Under the pieces are notes generated by a model. That model was given only the letters and a program-made list of their open reading frames with translations. It ran no database searches and was not told where the DNA came from. A stretch of DNA of 64,000 nt, taken from Gammaproteobacteria bacterium (GTDB lineage: Bacteria > Pseudomonadota > Gammaproteobacteria > Steroidobacterales > Steroidobacteraceae). The translations under genes and the position numbers were made by a program. Where the stretch lies: assembly GCA_025358295.1 (NCBI GenBank), contig JANYJY010000049.1, positions 1-64,000 on the forward strand, in the 5' to 3' direction. Of this stretch, positions 25,422 to 34,544 are shown one piece after another. Position 1 is the stretch's first letter; each line of letters opens with the position of its first letter.

Positions 25422-26944
25422 CCCTATCCAGACCCATCACACTCAGCATTGCCGCGTTGGGTGGGCAGGGCGGCGGCGTCGTGTCGGACTGGCTCATCGA
25501 TGTCGCCCGCCGTTCGGGCTATTTGGCGCAGGCCACTTCGGTACCCGGCGTGGCGCAGCGAACCGGCGCCACCATCTATTATCTGGAGTTCTTTCCCATT
25601 GCCGGATTGCCCGCTGATAAGAGGCGGCCGATATTTGCGCTCATGCCGAATCCCGGCGACGTGGATGTATTGATCGCCTCGGAGATCATGGAAGCCGGTC
25701 GCGCAATGCAGCGCGGCCTGGTCACCGACCGCACGACGCTGATCGCATCGTCGCATCGCATTTACGCCATCCAGGAGAAATCATCCCTGGGCGACGGCCG
25801 TGCCGACGCCACTCAAGTGCGTGAGCTTGCGCGCCGGCATGCCAAACGATATATCGAATTCAACATGCAGGCCTTAGCCGAGGCCAATGGCAGCGTCATC
25901 AGCGCCGCCATGCTTGGGGCGTTGTGCGGTTCAGGAGCATTGCCCTTCCCGGTGGAACACTATGTGGAGGCGATACGGGCGAGCGGAATCGAGGCCGCGT
26001 CGAGCACGCGAGCCTTCGAGGCGGCTCGATCCGCTGCCGGCCAGCCCGGCGACGCGCCGGGCGCCGGAACGCCGGCCGCCGGAACGCCGGCCGCCGGTAC
26101 GCCGGGCGCCACATCCCAACCCTTTCCGGGCTCGATTTCCTCGTCCTTCGAGCAGCGAATTCTGGCGCGGGTGCCGGCGGGAGCCCAGGCGACAGCACGC
26201 GAGGGAGTCCGGCGCATGATCGACTACCAGGACGGTGCCTATGCGAGTTTTTACCTGGACAGGCTCGAGGCGGTGATCGCATTGGAAAGTGCGCCCTCAA
26301 GTGTATTTGCGTTGACCGAATCCGTAGCGCGCGGCCTCGCATTGTGGATGTCCTTCGAGGATACGATCCGCGTGGCGGACTTGAAAATCCGCGCGGCCCG
26401 GGCCAAGCGCGTGATAGAGGAGGTTCGCCCCTCTCAGGGCCAGTTGGTCCAAGTGACCGAATTCATGAAGCCACGAATCGAAGAGATCTGCGGCACTCTG
26501 CCGGCCGGGTTGGGCGCTTGGGTGCTGCGGTCCAGGGCGCCGCGACGCTGGTTGAATCATCTCACCGGCGGAAGGCAGATCACCACCTCCAGCATCATTG
26601 GCTTCCTGCAGCTTTACTGGCTGGCGGGGCTGCGTCGCTGGCGGCGGAAGACACTTCGCTATGCGGAAGAACAGAGTCGAATTGAGCGCTGGCTGGGAAT
26701 CATCGCGCGCGCGGCACCGGAGAACTATTCCTCGGCGGTCGAGATCGCCGAATGTCAGCAGCTGGTCAAGGGTTATGGCGAGACTCATGAGCGCGGTTGC
26801 GCGAATTTCGATGCCATCCTTGCCGACTCCGCCGACCCGCGGCCGGGCACCGGCGCGGCGGAACGAATCCGCAGGTTGAGAATCGCTGCACTGGCGGACG
26901 ATGAGGGTATCGCGCTGTCCAAGGCGTTGGCGGCCACCCACTGA
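25418..26944 (+). CDS. Indolepyruvate oxidoreductase beta-type subunit with C-terminal extension (DUF6537-like)
   Basis: A 508-residue protein starting at the GTG at 25418 (GTGA overlap with the alpha gene). Residues ~1-200 are the IorB/gamma domain: LSIAALGGQGGGVVSDWL, SVPGVAQRTGATIYYLE and a C-terminal GALCGSGALPFPVEHY. A low-complexity linker with three AGTP(A/G) repeats follows (about residues 216-230). Residues ~240-508 form a second domain seen only in the long bacterial IorB-like proteins, which I take to be DUF6537. Archaeal IorB is about 200 residues, so this is a fused form. It should form one enzyme with the upstream subunit. Confidence 0.85.
   Translation: MTLSRPITLSIAALGGQGGGVVSDWLIDVARRSGYLAQATSVPGVAQRTGATIYYLEFFPIAGLPADKRRPIFALMPNPGDVDVLIASEIMEAGRAMQRGLVTDRTTLIASSHRIYAIQEKSSLGDGRADATQVRELARRHAKRYIEFNMQALAEANGSVISAAMLGALCGSGALPFPVEHYVEAIRASGIEAASSTRAFEAARSAAGQPGDAPGAGTPAAGTPAAGTPGATSQPFPGSISSSFEQRILARVPAGAQATAREGVRRMIDYQDGAYASFYLDRLEAVIALESAPSSVFALTESVARGLALWMSFEDTIRVADLKIRAARAKRVIEEVRPSQGQLVQVTEFMKPRIEEICGTLPAGLGAWVLRSRAPRRWLNHLTGGRQITTSSIIGFLQLYWLAGLRRWRRKTLRYAEEQSRIERWLGIIARAAPENYSSAVEIAECQQLVKGYGETHERGCANFDAILADSADPRPGTGAAERIRRLRIAALADDEGIALSKALAATH
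26063..26107 (+). repeat. Three tandem 15-base repeats encoding AGTPA
   Basis: GCCGGAACGCCGGCC occurs at 26063-26077 and exactly again at 26078-26092; a third copy with two changes spans 26093-26107. The repeat is in frame within the IorB-like gene and encodes the linker between its two domains. A multiple of three keeps length variation in frame, so copy number may vary between strains. Confidence 0.85.
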
Positions 26945-26987
26945 TAATTCTGCCGTAATTCCCCGTTCCGGTGAATCGGCAATATAT

Positions 26988-27016
26988 TTGACATCTAAAG
27001 TATCTGGATCTATTGT
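26988..27016 (+). promoter_or_regulatory. Sigma-70-like promoter for the aryl-CoA monooxygenase gene, apparently leaderless
   Basis: A perfect -35 TTGACA (26988-26993), a 17-base spacer and TATTGT (27011-27016) lie in an AT-rich patch between two GC-rich genes. The -10 ends only 6 bases before the ATG at 27023, so transcription would start at or next to the start codon. There is no ribosome site before that ATG. Together these suggest a leaderless message. The MarR gene at 30099 is a plausible regulator. Confidence 0.55.
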
Positions 27017-27022
27017 TCTGGC

Positions 27023-29305
27023 ATGAAACGAGTGGTGTTCATCGGCGGCGGCCCGGCAGGGCTTTACGGCTCGATATTGCTGAAGAAGGCGCACCCGGAC
27101 CTGAAAATTGAGGTCTACGAGCGCAATCGGCCCAATGACACATTTGGTTGGGGAGTCGTATTCTCGGATCAGACCATGTCGGGCTTTCGTGCAGCCGACC
27201 CTGAGTCGCACGATGCCATTATCCGGGATTTTCATCATTGGGACGACATCGACGTCCACTTCCGCGGCGAGATGATTCGCTCGAGCGGTCATGGCTTCTG
27301 CGGCATCGGCCGGCGCCGGCTGCTGAATATATTTCAAGAGCGGGCAGATGCGCTCGGCGTGGAACAGCATTTTCAGAGCGAGATCGGCGACCTGGAGCCG
27401 TACGCCGACGCCGATCTCATCATTGCCGCCGACGGGGTGAACAGCAGGGTCAGGTCGCGCCATGCCGACGTATTCAAGCCCGACATCGCCGTCGGCAAGT
27501 GCCGCTTCATTTGGCTGGGCACGCGCCAAAAATTCGACGCGTTCACCTTTGCGTTCGAAGAAACCGAGCATGGATGGTTCCAGATCCATGCTTATCAGTT
27601 CAGCGACGATCTCTCCACGGTAATCGTTGAGACGCGCGAGGAGACGTGGCGGGCCCACGGCCTCGACGGCTACTCCACCGAGCAATCGGTCGCCTTCTGC
27701 GAATCCCTGTTTGCCAAGTATCTGGGTGGATGTGCCTTGATGAGCAACGCGAATCACTTGCGCGGCTCGGCATGGCTGAATTTCAATCGGGTGCTGTGCG
27801 CGCAATGGCATCATGGAAATATCGTCTTGATTGGCGACGCGGCGCATACGGCGCATTTCGGCATCGGCTCCGGCACCAAACTGGCGATGGAAGACGCCAT
27901 GTCGCTGGTCAGCCGGGTGGCGCAGGCGACGGATGTTCGACAAGGGCTGCAAACCTACCAGGCGGAGCGAAGCTTGGAGGCGCTACGGCTGCAAAGCGCG
28001 GCGCGCAACCGCATGGAGTGGTTCGAAAATGTCGCGCGCTACACGAATCTCGAACCGCGACAATTTGCCTATGCGTTGCTCACGGGCAGTCAGCGCATCG
28101 GCCATGCCAATCTCAAACTGCGAGACTCGGCGTTCGTGGCGGAATACGAGCGTTGGCTCGGCGCGCGCAGCGGCGTACACGGAGCGCGCCCGCCCATGTT
28201 CCTGCCGTTCAGTCTCGCGGGAATGCAGCTCGCTAATCGCGTCGTCGTGTCGCCGATGGCGCAGTACAAGGCAATCGACGGCGTTCCCGACGACTGGCAC
28301 CTGATGCACTACGGCTCGCTTGCAGTCGGCGGAGCCGGTTTGCTGTTCACCGAGATGACCTGCGTCTCCTCCACGGGCCGCATCACACCCGGATGCACGG
28401 GGTTGTGGAACGAGGTGCAGCGCGACGCATGGCGGCGAATAGTCGAGTTCGTCCACACTCAGTCGACTGCGAAGCTGTGCTTGCAGATCGGCCACTCGGG
28501 GCGCAAGGGATCGACGCAGCTCGGCTGGCATAAAATGGATTATCCCCTCAGTTCCGGCAACTGGCCGTTGCTGGCGCCCTCGGCGTTGCCGTATATGGCG
28601 GGCATCAGCCAGGTGCCGCACGCGATGACACGGGCGGACATGGATAGGGTGCGCGATGAATTCGTGACGTCCGCCAAGCTCGCCATGGAGGCGGGTTTCG
28701 ACATGTTGGAGTTGCACCTCGCGCATGGATATCTGTTGGGGAGCTTCTTGTCCCCTCTGACGAATCTGCGCGAAGACTCATATGGCGGAGACGTCACGTC
28801 GAGGCTGCGATTCCCGCTGGAGGTTCTCTCCGCGGTGCGGGCTGTTTGGCCGGCGCAGCGACCCTTGTCAGCCAGAATTTCAGCCTGCGACTGGTTCGCG
28901 GGCGGTCTGTCCGAGGAGGACTTGTTGGCGATCGCCGCTGCGCTCAAGCAGGCCGGTGCCGATATTCTCGACGTATCGACGGGTCAGACGGTGCCCGGTC
29001 AACGGCCGCTGTACGGCCGTATGTGGCAAACCCCGTTTGCGGACAGGGTGCGCAACGAGATCGGCATTCCGACCATCGCGGTCGGCAATATCTTCGAGCC
29101 AGACCACGTGAATTCCATCATCGCTGCGGGCCGGGCGGACCTCTGCGCGTTGGCGCGGCCACATCTGGCGAATCCCGCCTGGACGCTGAACGCCGCCGCG
29201 GAACAGAAATATGAGGAACAGGTTTGGCCGGATCCCTATCTTTCCGGCAAGAGCCAGCTCGAACGCAATCTCGAAAGGGCGGCACATGCCGTCGGCCCTG
29301 TCTAA
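27023..29305 (+). CDS. Fused flavin monooxygenase / OYE reductase: salicylyl-CoA 5-hydroxylase or 2-aminobenzoyl-CoA monooxygenase/reductase type
   Basis: A 760-residue two-domain flavoenzyme. Residues 1-~385 are a class A FAD monooxygenase: [20 protein letters not shown] at the start, and [18 protein letters not shown] near residue 270. Residues ~390-760 are an Old Yellow Enzyme-type FMN barrel: [30 protein letters not shown] and a C-terminal TIAVGNIF. This exact fusion is known from 2-aminobenzoyl-CoA monooxygenase/reductase and from bifunctional salicylyl-CoA 5-hydroxylases. It hydroxylates an aryl-CoA and, in the aminobenzoyl case, reduces the ring to a non-aromatic product. RidA, enoyl-CoA hydratase and acyl-CoA dehydrogenase genes follow, fitting subsequent beta-oxidation-like steps. 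The aryl-CoA ligase is not in the window. Confidence 0.88.
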   Translation: MKRVVFIGGGPAGLYGSILLKKAHPDLKIEVYERNRPNDTFGWGVVFSDQTMSGFRAADPESHDAIIRDFHHWDDIDVHFRGEMIRSSGHGFCGIGRRRLLNIFQERADALGVEQHFQSEIGDLEPYADADLIIAADGVNSRVRSRHADVFKPDIAVGKCRFIWLGTRQKFDAFTFAFEETEHGWFQIHAYQFSDDLSTVIVETREETWRAHGLDGYSTEQSVAFCESLFAKYLGGCALMSNANHLRGSAWLNFNRVLCAQWHHGNIVLIGDAAHTAHFGIGSGTKLAMEDAMSLVSRVAQATDVRQGLQTYQAERSLEALRLQSAARNRMEWFENVARYTNLEPRQFAYALLTGSQRIGHANLKLRDSAFVAEYERWLGARSGVHGARPPMFLPFSLAGMQLANRVVVSPMAQYKAIDGVPDDWHLMHYGSLAVGGAGLLFTEMTCVSSTGRITPGCTGLWNEVQRDAWRRIVEFVHTQSTAKLCLQIGHSGRKGSTQLGWHKMDYPLSSGNWPLLAPSALPYMAGISQVPHAMTRADMDRVRDEFVTSAKLAMEAGFDMLELHLAHGYLLGSFLSPLTNLREDSYGGDVTSRLRFPLEVLSAVRAVWPAQRPLSARISACDWFAGGLSEEDLLAIAAALKQAGADILDVSTGQTVPGQRPLYGRMWQTPFADRVRNEIGIPTIAVGNIFEPDHVNSIIAAGRADLCALARPHLANPAWTLNAAAEQKYEEQVWPDPYLSGKSQLERNLERAAHAVGPV

Positions 29306-29323
29306 GTCTCGGGAGAACTGCGT

Positions 29324-30097
29324 ATGAGTCCTCCACTCGGCGGTTTGCATGCCCTCGTTACCGGCGCCGGGCGCGGCATTGGCGCCGCGATTGCACGCGT
29401 TCTGGCCGATTCCGGCGCCGATGTCACGCTGCTCGGGCGCTCGCTGCCGGATCTCGAGCGCATTGCCGCAAATTTGGGCAATGTCCGGCGCTGCTGTCAG
29501 GTTGCCGACGTTGCCAATGCGGAGTCGGTGCGTGCCGCTGCGGTTGCCGCCCGCGCGGCCATGGGCCCGATCACCTTGCTGGTGAACAACGCCGGCCAGG
29601 CTATGAGCGGCCCCATCGGGAAAACCACCGACGCTCAGTGGCAGACCATGCTGGCCGTGAATCTGACGGGCACGTTTCTCTGCATGCGCGAATGTCTTCC
29701 GGACATGTTGAAGGTCGGCTTTGGGCGCATCGTCAATGTCGCAAGCACCGCCGGAATTGTCGGCTATCCGTATGTGAGCGCGTACTGTGCGTCGAAGCAC
29801 GGAGTGATCGGACTCACGCGCGCCGTCGCGCTCGAGACGGCACGCAAGAACATCACTGTCAATGCCGTGTGTCCGGGCTATACGGATACGGATATCGTGA
29901 AAGCCTCGATCGCCAACATCACCGCAAAGACCGGCCGAACGGAGGCCGAGGCGCTGGCCGAATTGGTGTCGCACAATCCCCAAGGCCGCCTGGTGACCTC
30001 CGAGGAAGTCGCCGATACGGTCCGCTGGCTATGCCTGCGAAGTACATCAAGCATCACCGGTCAAAGCATCGCCGTCGCCGGCGGCGAGGTCATGTGA
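29324..30097 (+). CDS. Short-chain dehydrogenase/reductase of the aryl-CoA cluster
   Basis: A 257-residue classical SDR. The cofactor motif is TGAGRGIGAAIARVLA near residues 14-29, NNAGQAMSGPI follows, and the catalytic Ser/Tyr/Lys lie in VNVASTAGIVGYPYVSAYCASKHG (Ser ~142, Tyr ~155, Lys ~159). PGYTDTDIV is the usual substrate loop. It probably oxidises a 3-hydroxyacyl-CoA-like intermediate or a cyclic alcohol formed after the monooxygenase step. It starts 18 bases after the fused monooxygenase, with a GGGAG ribosome site, and is followed after one base by the MarR gene. Confidence 0.88.
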   Translation: MSPPLGGLHALVTGAGRGIGAAIARVLADSGADVTLLGRSLPDLERIAANLGNVRRCCQVADVANAESVRAAAVAARAAMGPITLLVNNAGQAMSGPIGKTTDAQWQTMLAVNLTGTFLCMRECLPDMLKVGFGRIVNVASTAGIVGYPYVSAYCASKHGVIGLTRAVALETARKNITVNAVCPGYTDTDIVKASIANITAKTGRTEAEALAELVSHNPQGRLVTSEEVADTVRWLCLRSTSSITGQSIAVAGGEVM

Positions 30098-30098
30098 C

Positions 30099-30632
30099 AT
30101 GGCGAGCAGCGCAATACGCCGTTCGAAAGCCGCGGAGCCTGCTTCCGACAGCGAGACGCGCGCGCGGGACGATCACCACGACTCCCTGCGCCTGTGGCTG
30201 CGTCTGCTGAGCTGCTCAACTCTGATCGAGAACCACATTCGGCAGGGTCTGCAGGGCGAATTCTCAACGACCCTGCCGCGATTCGATCTGATGGCGCAGC
30301 TCGAGCGCTGCCCCGAAGGATTGAAAATGGGCGAATTATCGAAGCGATTGATGGTGACCGGCGGCAATGTCACCGGCATCACCGATATGCTGGAAAAGGA
30401 AGGGCTGGTGGCGCGCGTCAACGATCTGCAGGACCGGCGGGCCTTTCGCGTCCGGCTGACGCCGAGCGGCCAGCGCTTGTTCAAGAGAATGGCCGCCGAG
30501 CACGAGCGATGGATCATCGATCTATTCGAAGGCATATCGTCCAAGAGCAAGCAGCAGCTTGCCGGGCTGTTGCGCGAATTGAAGATTCATGTGCGCCAAA
30601 CTGGGCCTTCACGGGCGGAGAACAATGCATGA
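30099..30632 (+). CDS. MarR-family regulator of the aryl-CoA cluster
   Basis: A 177-residue winged-helix protein. The N-terminal tail (about 25 residues) is polar; the core shows [39 protein letters not shown], the recognition region [18 protein letters not shown] and the wing [16 protein letters not shown]. It is embedded inside the operon, one base after the SDR stop, and its own stop overlaps the enoyl-CoA hydratase ATG (ATGA). MarR proteins of this type usually repress and are released by the aryl-CoA thioester or the free aromatic acid. The obvious target is the promoter before the monooxygenase gene. Confidence 0.9.
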   Translation: MASSAIRRSKAAEPASDSETRARDDHHDSLRLWLRLLSCSTLIENHIRQGLQGEFSTTLPRFDLMAQLERCPEGLKMGELSKRLMVTGGNVTGITDMLEKEGLVARVNDLQDRRAFRVRLTPSGQRLFKRMAAEHERWIIDLFEGISSKSKQQLAGLLRELKIHVRQTGPSRAENNA

Positions 30633-31438
30633 GTCTGGCCAACCACACGCCCGAGAATTTTCTTTGGCGCACCGACGGTAAGGTCGGCGTCATCACATTG
30701 AACCGACCTGACCGCAAAAATCCGCTGACCTTCGGGTCCTACGCGGAGCTGCGGGATCTGTTCCGCGCGCTCGGCGCAGAACAGGGTGTAAAGGCGATTG
30801 TCATTGCCGGCGCCGGCGGCAACTTCTGCTCCGGCGGCGACGTGCACGAAATCATCGGGCCGCTGACCGGCATGGATGCGCAAGAGTTGTTGAATTTCAC
30901 GCGGATGACGGGCGATCTCGTGCTGGCCATGCGCGAGTGCCCGCAGCCCATTATCGCGGCGGTCGATGGGGTCTGCGCCGGTGCGGGCGCCATTATCTCC
31001 ATGGCCGCCGATTTTAGATTTGCAACGCCGGAGGCGCGCACTGCGTTTCTGTTCGTTCGCGTGGGACTTGCCGGCTGCGATATGGGGGCCTGCGCCGTGT
31101 TGCCCCGGATCATAGGTCAGGGCAGGGCCGCCGAGCTGTTGTACACCGGCCGCTCGATGACTGCGGAGGAGGGACTGGCGTGGGGCTTTTTCAATCGCCT
31201 GGCTGCGCAGTCGGGATTGCTTGCCGAGGCCGTTGAATTCGCCTCCACGTTGGCCGCTGGGCCGACCTTTGCTCACGCGATGACCAAGCGCATGTTGCAT
31301 CAGGAATGGAATATGTCGATCGAGGCGGCAATAGAGGCCGAAGCACAGGCACAGGCTTTGTGCATGCAAACCGAAGATTTTCGACGCGCCTACCGCGCAT
31401 TTGCGAACAAGACCAAGCCGGTTTTCGAGGGAAACTGA
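30629..31438 (+). CDS. Enoyl-CoA hydratase/isomerase family protein (aryl-CoA cluster)
   Basis: A 269-residue crotonase-fold enzyme, start ATG at 30629 overlapping the MarR stop. Visible are [18 protein letters not shown], the oxyanion-hole segment [13 protein letters not shown] (about residues 66-78) and [18 protein letters not shown]. At the usual second catalytic Glu region it reads [19 protein letters not shown], so the classic Glu is replaced (Asp in GCDMG). It may therefore be a hydrolase, isomerase or ring-opening enzyme rather than a simple hydratase. It is flanked by MarR and acyl-CoA dehydrogenase genes in one operon. Confidence 0.88.
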   Translation: MSLANHTPENFLWRTDGKVGVITLNRPDRKNPLTFGSYAELRDLFRALGAEQGVKAIVIAGAGGNFCSGGDVHEIIGPLTGMDAQELLNFTRMTGDLVLAMRECPQPIIAAVDGVCAGAGAIISMAADFRFATPEARTAFLFVRVGLAGCDMGACAVLPRIIGQGRAAELLYTGRSMTAEEGLAWGFFNRLAAQSGLLAEAVEFASTLAAGPTFAHAMTKRMLHQEWNMSIEAAIEAEAQAQALCMQTEDFRRAYRAFANKTKPVFEGN

Positions 31439-31442
31439 TTCC

Positions 31443-32639
31443 ATGACAGCTTCCTCGTTCTTGAACTGGCCGTTCTTCAAGGCGCGGCATCACGAGCTGC
31501 ACGCCGGACTCGAGGCCTGGTGTATGCAAAATCTCAACGTGGCCCATGGCGAGAGCCGCGATTCCGTGGATGCGTATTGCATTGGTCTGGTAAAAAAACT
31601 CGGTGCGGCGGGGTTTCTGCGTCATTGTGTGACGTTGGATCATGGCGGCGCCGCCGCAGATTTCGACGTACGCAGCATCGCCTTGATTCGCGAGACCCTC
31701 GCGCGGTTCGATGGATTGGCGGATTTTGCGTTTGCCATGCAGGGTCTGGGCAGCGGCGCCGTGACGCTCGCGGGCACAGCCGCGCTCCAGGCAAAATACC
31801 TGCCGCGAGTCGTTCGGGGCGAGGCGCTGGCGGCGTTCGCCTTGTCCGAGGAACAGGCAGGTTCCGATGTGGCGGGGATGCAGTGCAGCGCGCGCCGCGA
31901 TGGCGAACACTACGTGCTCGATGGCACGAAGACGTGGATCTCGAACGGTGGCATCGCCGATTTTTACTGTGTATTCGCACGCACGGCTGCGGGGGTCGTG
32001 CGCTCGGACGGCACGACGTCCGCAGCCGGGATTACTGCCTTCGTGGTGGACGCCGCCACTCCAGGGTTGTCGATCGCCGCCCGCATCGACATAGTCGCGC
32101 CTCATCCGATGGGTACTCTCGCGTTTCGCGAGTGCCGGATTCCGGCGGCGAATCGCCTCGGCGATGAAGGCGAGGGATTCAAGATTGCCATGCGCACCTT
32201 GGATATATTCCGCACTTCCGTGGCGGCTGCAGCGCTCGGATTTGCGCAGCGCGCGCTCGATCAGGCCATTCTTCAGGCGCGATCGCGACGCATGTTCGGC
32301 CGGAATTTGGCCGATTTTCAGCTCACCCAGGCTGCGCTCGCCGACATGGCCACTGAAGTGGACGCGGCGCGTCTGCTGACGTACCGAGCCGCCTGGCTGC
32401 GTGACGGCGGTCATCGAGTCACGAAGGAAGCGGCCATGGCAAAAATGACCGCCACTGAAACCGCGCAGCGGGTCATCGATCGTGCCGTGCAGATGTTCGG
32501 CGCACGTGGAGTAATGCGCGGCGAGGTTGTCGAACACCTATACCGCGATATTCGTGCGCTGCGCATATACGAGGGCGCGACCGAGGTTCAAAAGCTCATT
32601 ATTGCGCGCGAACTGCTCGCACCGACGGAGTCGACATGA
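31443..32639 (+). CDS. Acyl-CoA dehydrogenase of the aryl-CoA cluster
   Basis: A 398-residue FAD-dependent acyl-CoA dehydrogenase, start ATG at 31443. Signatures are [16 protein letters not shown] and [16 protein letters not shown] (FAD/substrate region), [17 protein letters not shown], and the C-terminal [17 protein letters not shown] whose Glu is the usual catalytic base (near residue 381). It would introduce a double bond into a CoA thioester, here probably the alicyclic product of the upstream fused monooxygenase. The stop overlaps the RidA start (ATGA). The partner electron-transfer flavoprotein is not in the window. Confidence 0.92.
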   Translation: MTASSFLNWPFFKARHHELHAGLEAWCMQNLNVAHGESRDSVDAYCIGLVKKLGAAGFLRHCVTLDHGGAAADFDVRSIALIRETLARFDGLADFAFAMQGLGSGAVTLAGTAALQAKYLPRVVRGEALAAFALSEEQAGSDVAGMQCSARRDGEHYVLDGTKTWISNGGIADFYCVFARTAAGVVRSDGTTSAAGITAFVVDAATPGLSIAARIDIVAPHPMGTLAFRECRIPAANRLGDEGEGFKIAMRTLDIFRTSVAAAALGFAQRALDQAILQARSRRMFGRNLADFQLTQAALADMATEVDAARLLTYRAAWLRDGGHRVTKEAAMAKMTATETAQRVIDRAVQMFGARGVMRGEVVEHLYRDIRALRIYEGATEVQKLIIARELLAPTEST

Positions 32640-33055
32640 CCGGTGACAATGCGCTGCCCAGAATTCTATTGCCCGACGGCTGGCCAAGGCCCAAGGGATA
32701 CAGTCAGGGGATGATGGCGCGCGGCCAGCAGATTTTCATCGCGGGGCAAATAGGCTGGGATGCCGACGGCAAGTTCCACAGCACCCGGTTGGCGGATCAG
32801 GTACGTCAGGCCCTGCTGAATATCATTGCCATATTGGCCGACGCCGGCGCGACGCCCGCGCATATCGTGCGCCTGACGTGGTTCGTGACCAGCCGCGATG
32901 AGTACTACGAGCAGTTGGCCGAGATTGGTGCCGCGTATCGGACAGCAATGGGGAAGCACTACCCTGCCATGTCGGTGGTGCAGGTGGTGGCGCTCATGGA
33001 AAAGGACGCGCGGGTGGAAATCGAGGCAACGGCTGTACTGCCGGACGCGGACTGA
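32636..33055 (+). CDS. RidA-family enamine/imine deaminase-like protein
   Basis: A 139-residue YjgF/YER057c/UK114 family member: [19 protein letters not shown] at the N-terminus, [18 protein letters not shown] in the middle, and the C-terminal [23 protein letters not shown]. In RidA a conserved Arg near the C-terminus binds the substrate carboxylate; here the equivalent stretch reads KDARVEIEA. RidA-type enzymes hydrolyse enamines and imines to ketones and ammonia. Inside a cluster for a 2-aminobenzoyl-CoA-type substrate, it could remove the amino group from the ring-reduced enamine. It is translationally coupled to the acyl-CoA dehydrogenase and lies 2 bases before the next gene. Confidence 0.88.
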   Translation: MTGDNALPRILLPDGWPRPKGYSQGMMARGQQIFIAGQIGWDADGKFHSTRLADQVRQALLNIIAILADAGATPAHIVRLTWFVTSRDEYYEQLAEIGAAYRTAMGKHYPAMSVVQVVALMEKDARVEIEATAVLPDAD

Positions 33056-33057
33056 CC

Positions 33058-34521
33058 ATGTGGCGTCCGCCCGAGCGCATCCGGCACGATTCCGGCCCGG
33101 CCGACTGGCCCAGTGCTCAAACGGCCGCGGCTTCCCGCTTATTCTCGCCGATTCAGGTGGGACCCCTTTTGTTGCCCCACCGGACCTGGATTCCCGCCAT
33201 GGTTCCGTGGCGCGCCACGGACGATGGATTCGTCACACAGGACGTGCTTGACTGGTACGAGCGCTTCGCTCAGGGGCGACCGGCGGTCCTCGTCGTCGAG
33301 GCGACTGGAATTCGCGATGTGCCGAGCGGCCCATTGCTACGGATCGGCGATGATCGCTTCATTCCGGGATTACGGCAACTGGTCGAGGTCGTGCGACGCG
33401 CAAGTCGCGGCGAAACTCGCCTGTTCATCCAGCTCATCGATTTTTTGTCGATACGCCGTCGCCCGGATCCGGCGCGGTACTTCGCAGACTTTCTGGTGCT
33501 GACGGATCACCATCGTCGTGCATTCGGAACTTCGGGCGCGACCGACGCACAGATACGAGCCTGGCTCGCCGGCCTTGCGCGCAGCGAGCTGGACAGCGTG
33601 CTCAGCGGTCGGGAACTGGAGGCGCTCGAGCATGGAGCGCGGGAGCGGGTTACGGATATGCACCTCGAGCACATCCGGGATTTACCGCTGCAGTTGCCGC
33701 CGCTGTTCGGTGCTGCGGCACGGCGTGCATGTAAATCCGGGTTCGACGGCGTCGAACTGCACTACGCCCATGCGTATACGATGGCCTCGTTTTTGTCGCC
33801 TCTCAACACCAGGGCGGACGGCTACGGCGGCGCAGTCGAGGGTCGGGTTCGGCTCGCGCTGGAGGTTTACGCGCGTGTCCGCGCCGACCTCGGCGCGGAC
33901 TTTCCCATCGGCTGCCGTTTTCTAGCCGACGAATGCATCGAAGGTGGGGGCTCGGTCAGCGATGCGGAGTACTTCGCCTGCGAATTCGCCATGGCCGGCA
34001 TGGATTTTCTTTCCTTGTCGCGTGGCGGCAAATTCGACGATGCGCAGCAGCCCAAGGTGGGCACGGCGGCGTATCCCTATACCGGACCCAGCGGTTACGA
34101 GTGCATGCCGTCGTACTACTCCGACGCCAAGGGTCCCTTCGGCCGCAATCTGCACGCGACCGCCCGCATTCGAGCCGCGGTACGCGCGGCGAATTGCAGC
34201 ACACCCGTGATTACTTCCGGCGGGATCCATAATTTTGCGCAGGCCGAAGCCGTGCTCGCGTCGGGACAGGCGGATGTGGTGGCCATTGCCCGGCAGGCTC
34301 TCGCGGATCCGGACTGGTTCACGAAAATATTAAGCGGACGGGGCGGGCAAGTGCGTCTGTGCATCTATACGAATTATTGCGAGGCACTCGATCAGCGACA
34401 CCGCCAGGTGACCTGCGAACTGTGGGATCGGGAAGCGCTGGACGAGCCCGGTATTTCGAAGTCGGCCGACGGTAAACGACGCCTGGTTGCGCCGCCATGG
34501 GCCGGCAGCTCAGGCGATTGA
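33058..34521 (+). CDS. Old Yellow Enzyme-like NADH:flavin oxidoreductase, second copy in the cluster
   Basis: A 487-residue FMN-barrel oxidoreductase. After a short N-terminal lead, FSPIQVGPLLLPHRTWIPAM is the usual OYE start. GFDGVELHYAHAYTMASFLS (residues ~227-247) is the active-site strand-loop, and VITSGGIHNFAQAEAVLASG with DVVAIARQALADPDW is the FMN phosphate region. A Cys-containing tail (VRLCIYTNYCEALDQ) resembles the cluster-binding edge of larger family members but has only two Cys. The family reduces activated C=C bonds. It is the last gene of the operon and lies 2 bases after RidA; the substrate is probably a later unsaturated intermediate. Confidence 0.85.
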   Translation: MWRPPERIRHDSGPADWPSAQTAAASRLFSPIQVGPLLLPHRTWIPAMVPWRATDDGFVTQDVLDWYERFAQGRPAVLVVEATGIRDVPSGPLLRIGDDRFIPGLRQLVEVVRRASRGETRLFIQLIDFLSIRRRPDPARYFADFLVLTDHHRRAFGTSGATDAQIRAWLAGLARSELDSVLSGRELEALEHGARERVTDMHLEHIRDLPLQLPPLFGAAARRACKSGFDGVELHYAHAYTMASFLSPLNTRADGYGGAVEGRVRLALEVYARVRADLGADFPIGCRFLADECIEGGGSVSDAEYFACEFAMAGMDFLSLSRGGKFDDAQQPKVGTAAYPYTGPSGYECMPSYYSDAKGPFGRNLHATARIRAAVRAANCSTPVITSGGIHNFAQAEAVLASGQADVVAIARQALADPDWFTKILSGRGGQVRLCIYTNYCEALDQRHRQVTCELWDREALDEPGISKSADGKRRLVAPPWAGSSGD

Positions 34522-34544
34522 TACAAGGGCGCTCCTGCGCCGCT

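Noticed and set aside
26063-26107. Short tandem repeats as a possible CRISPR array
   Set aside because: The units are contiguous, 15 bases, without spacers, and in frame inside a protein gene.
26297-27952. 551-residue open frame on the minus strand
   Set aside because: It is antisense to the IorB-like and fused monooxygenase genes, has no domain-like sequence or ribosome site, and is explained by GC-rich third positions.
28880-29983. 367-residue open frame on the minus strand
   Set aside because: Antisense to the OYE half of the fused enzyme and to the SDR; no recognisable motifs.
31191-32537. 448-residue open frame on the minus strand
   Set aside because: Shadow of the enoyl-CoA hydratase and acyl-CoA dehydrogenase genes, whose motifs are clear on the plus strand.
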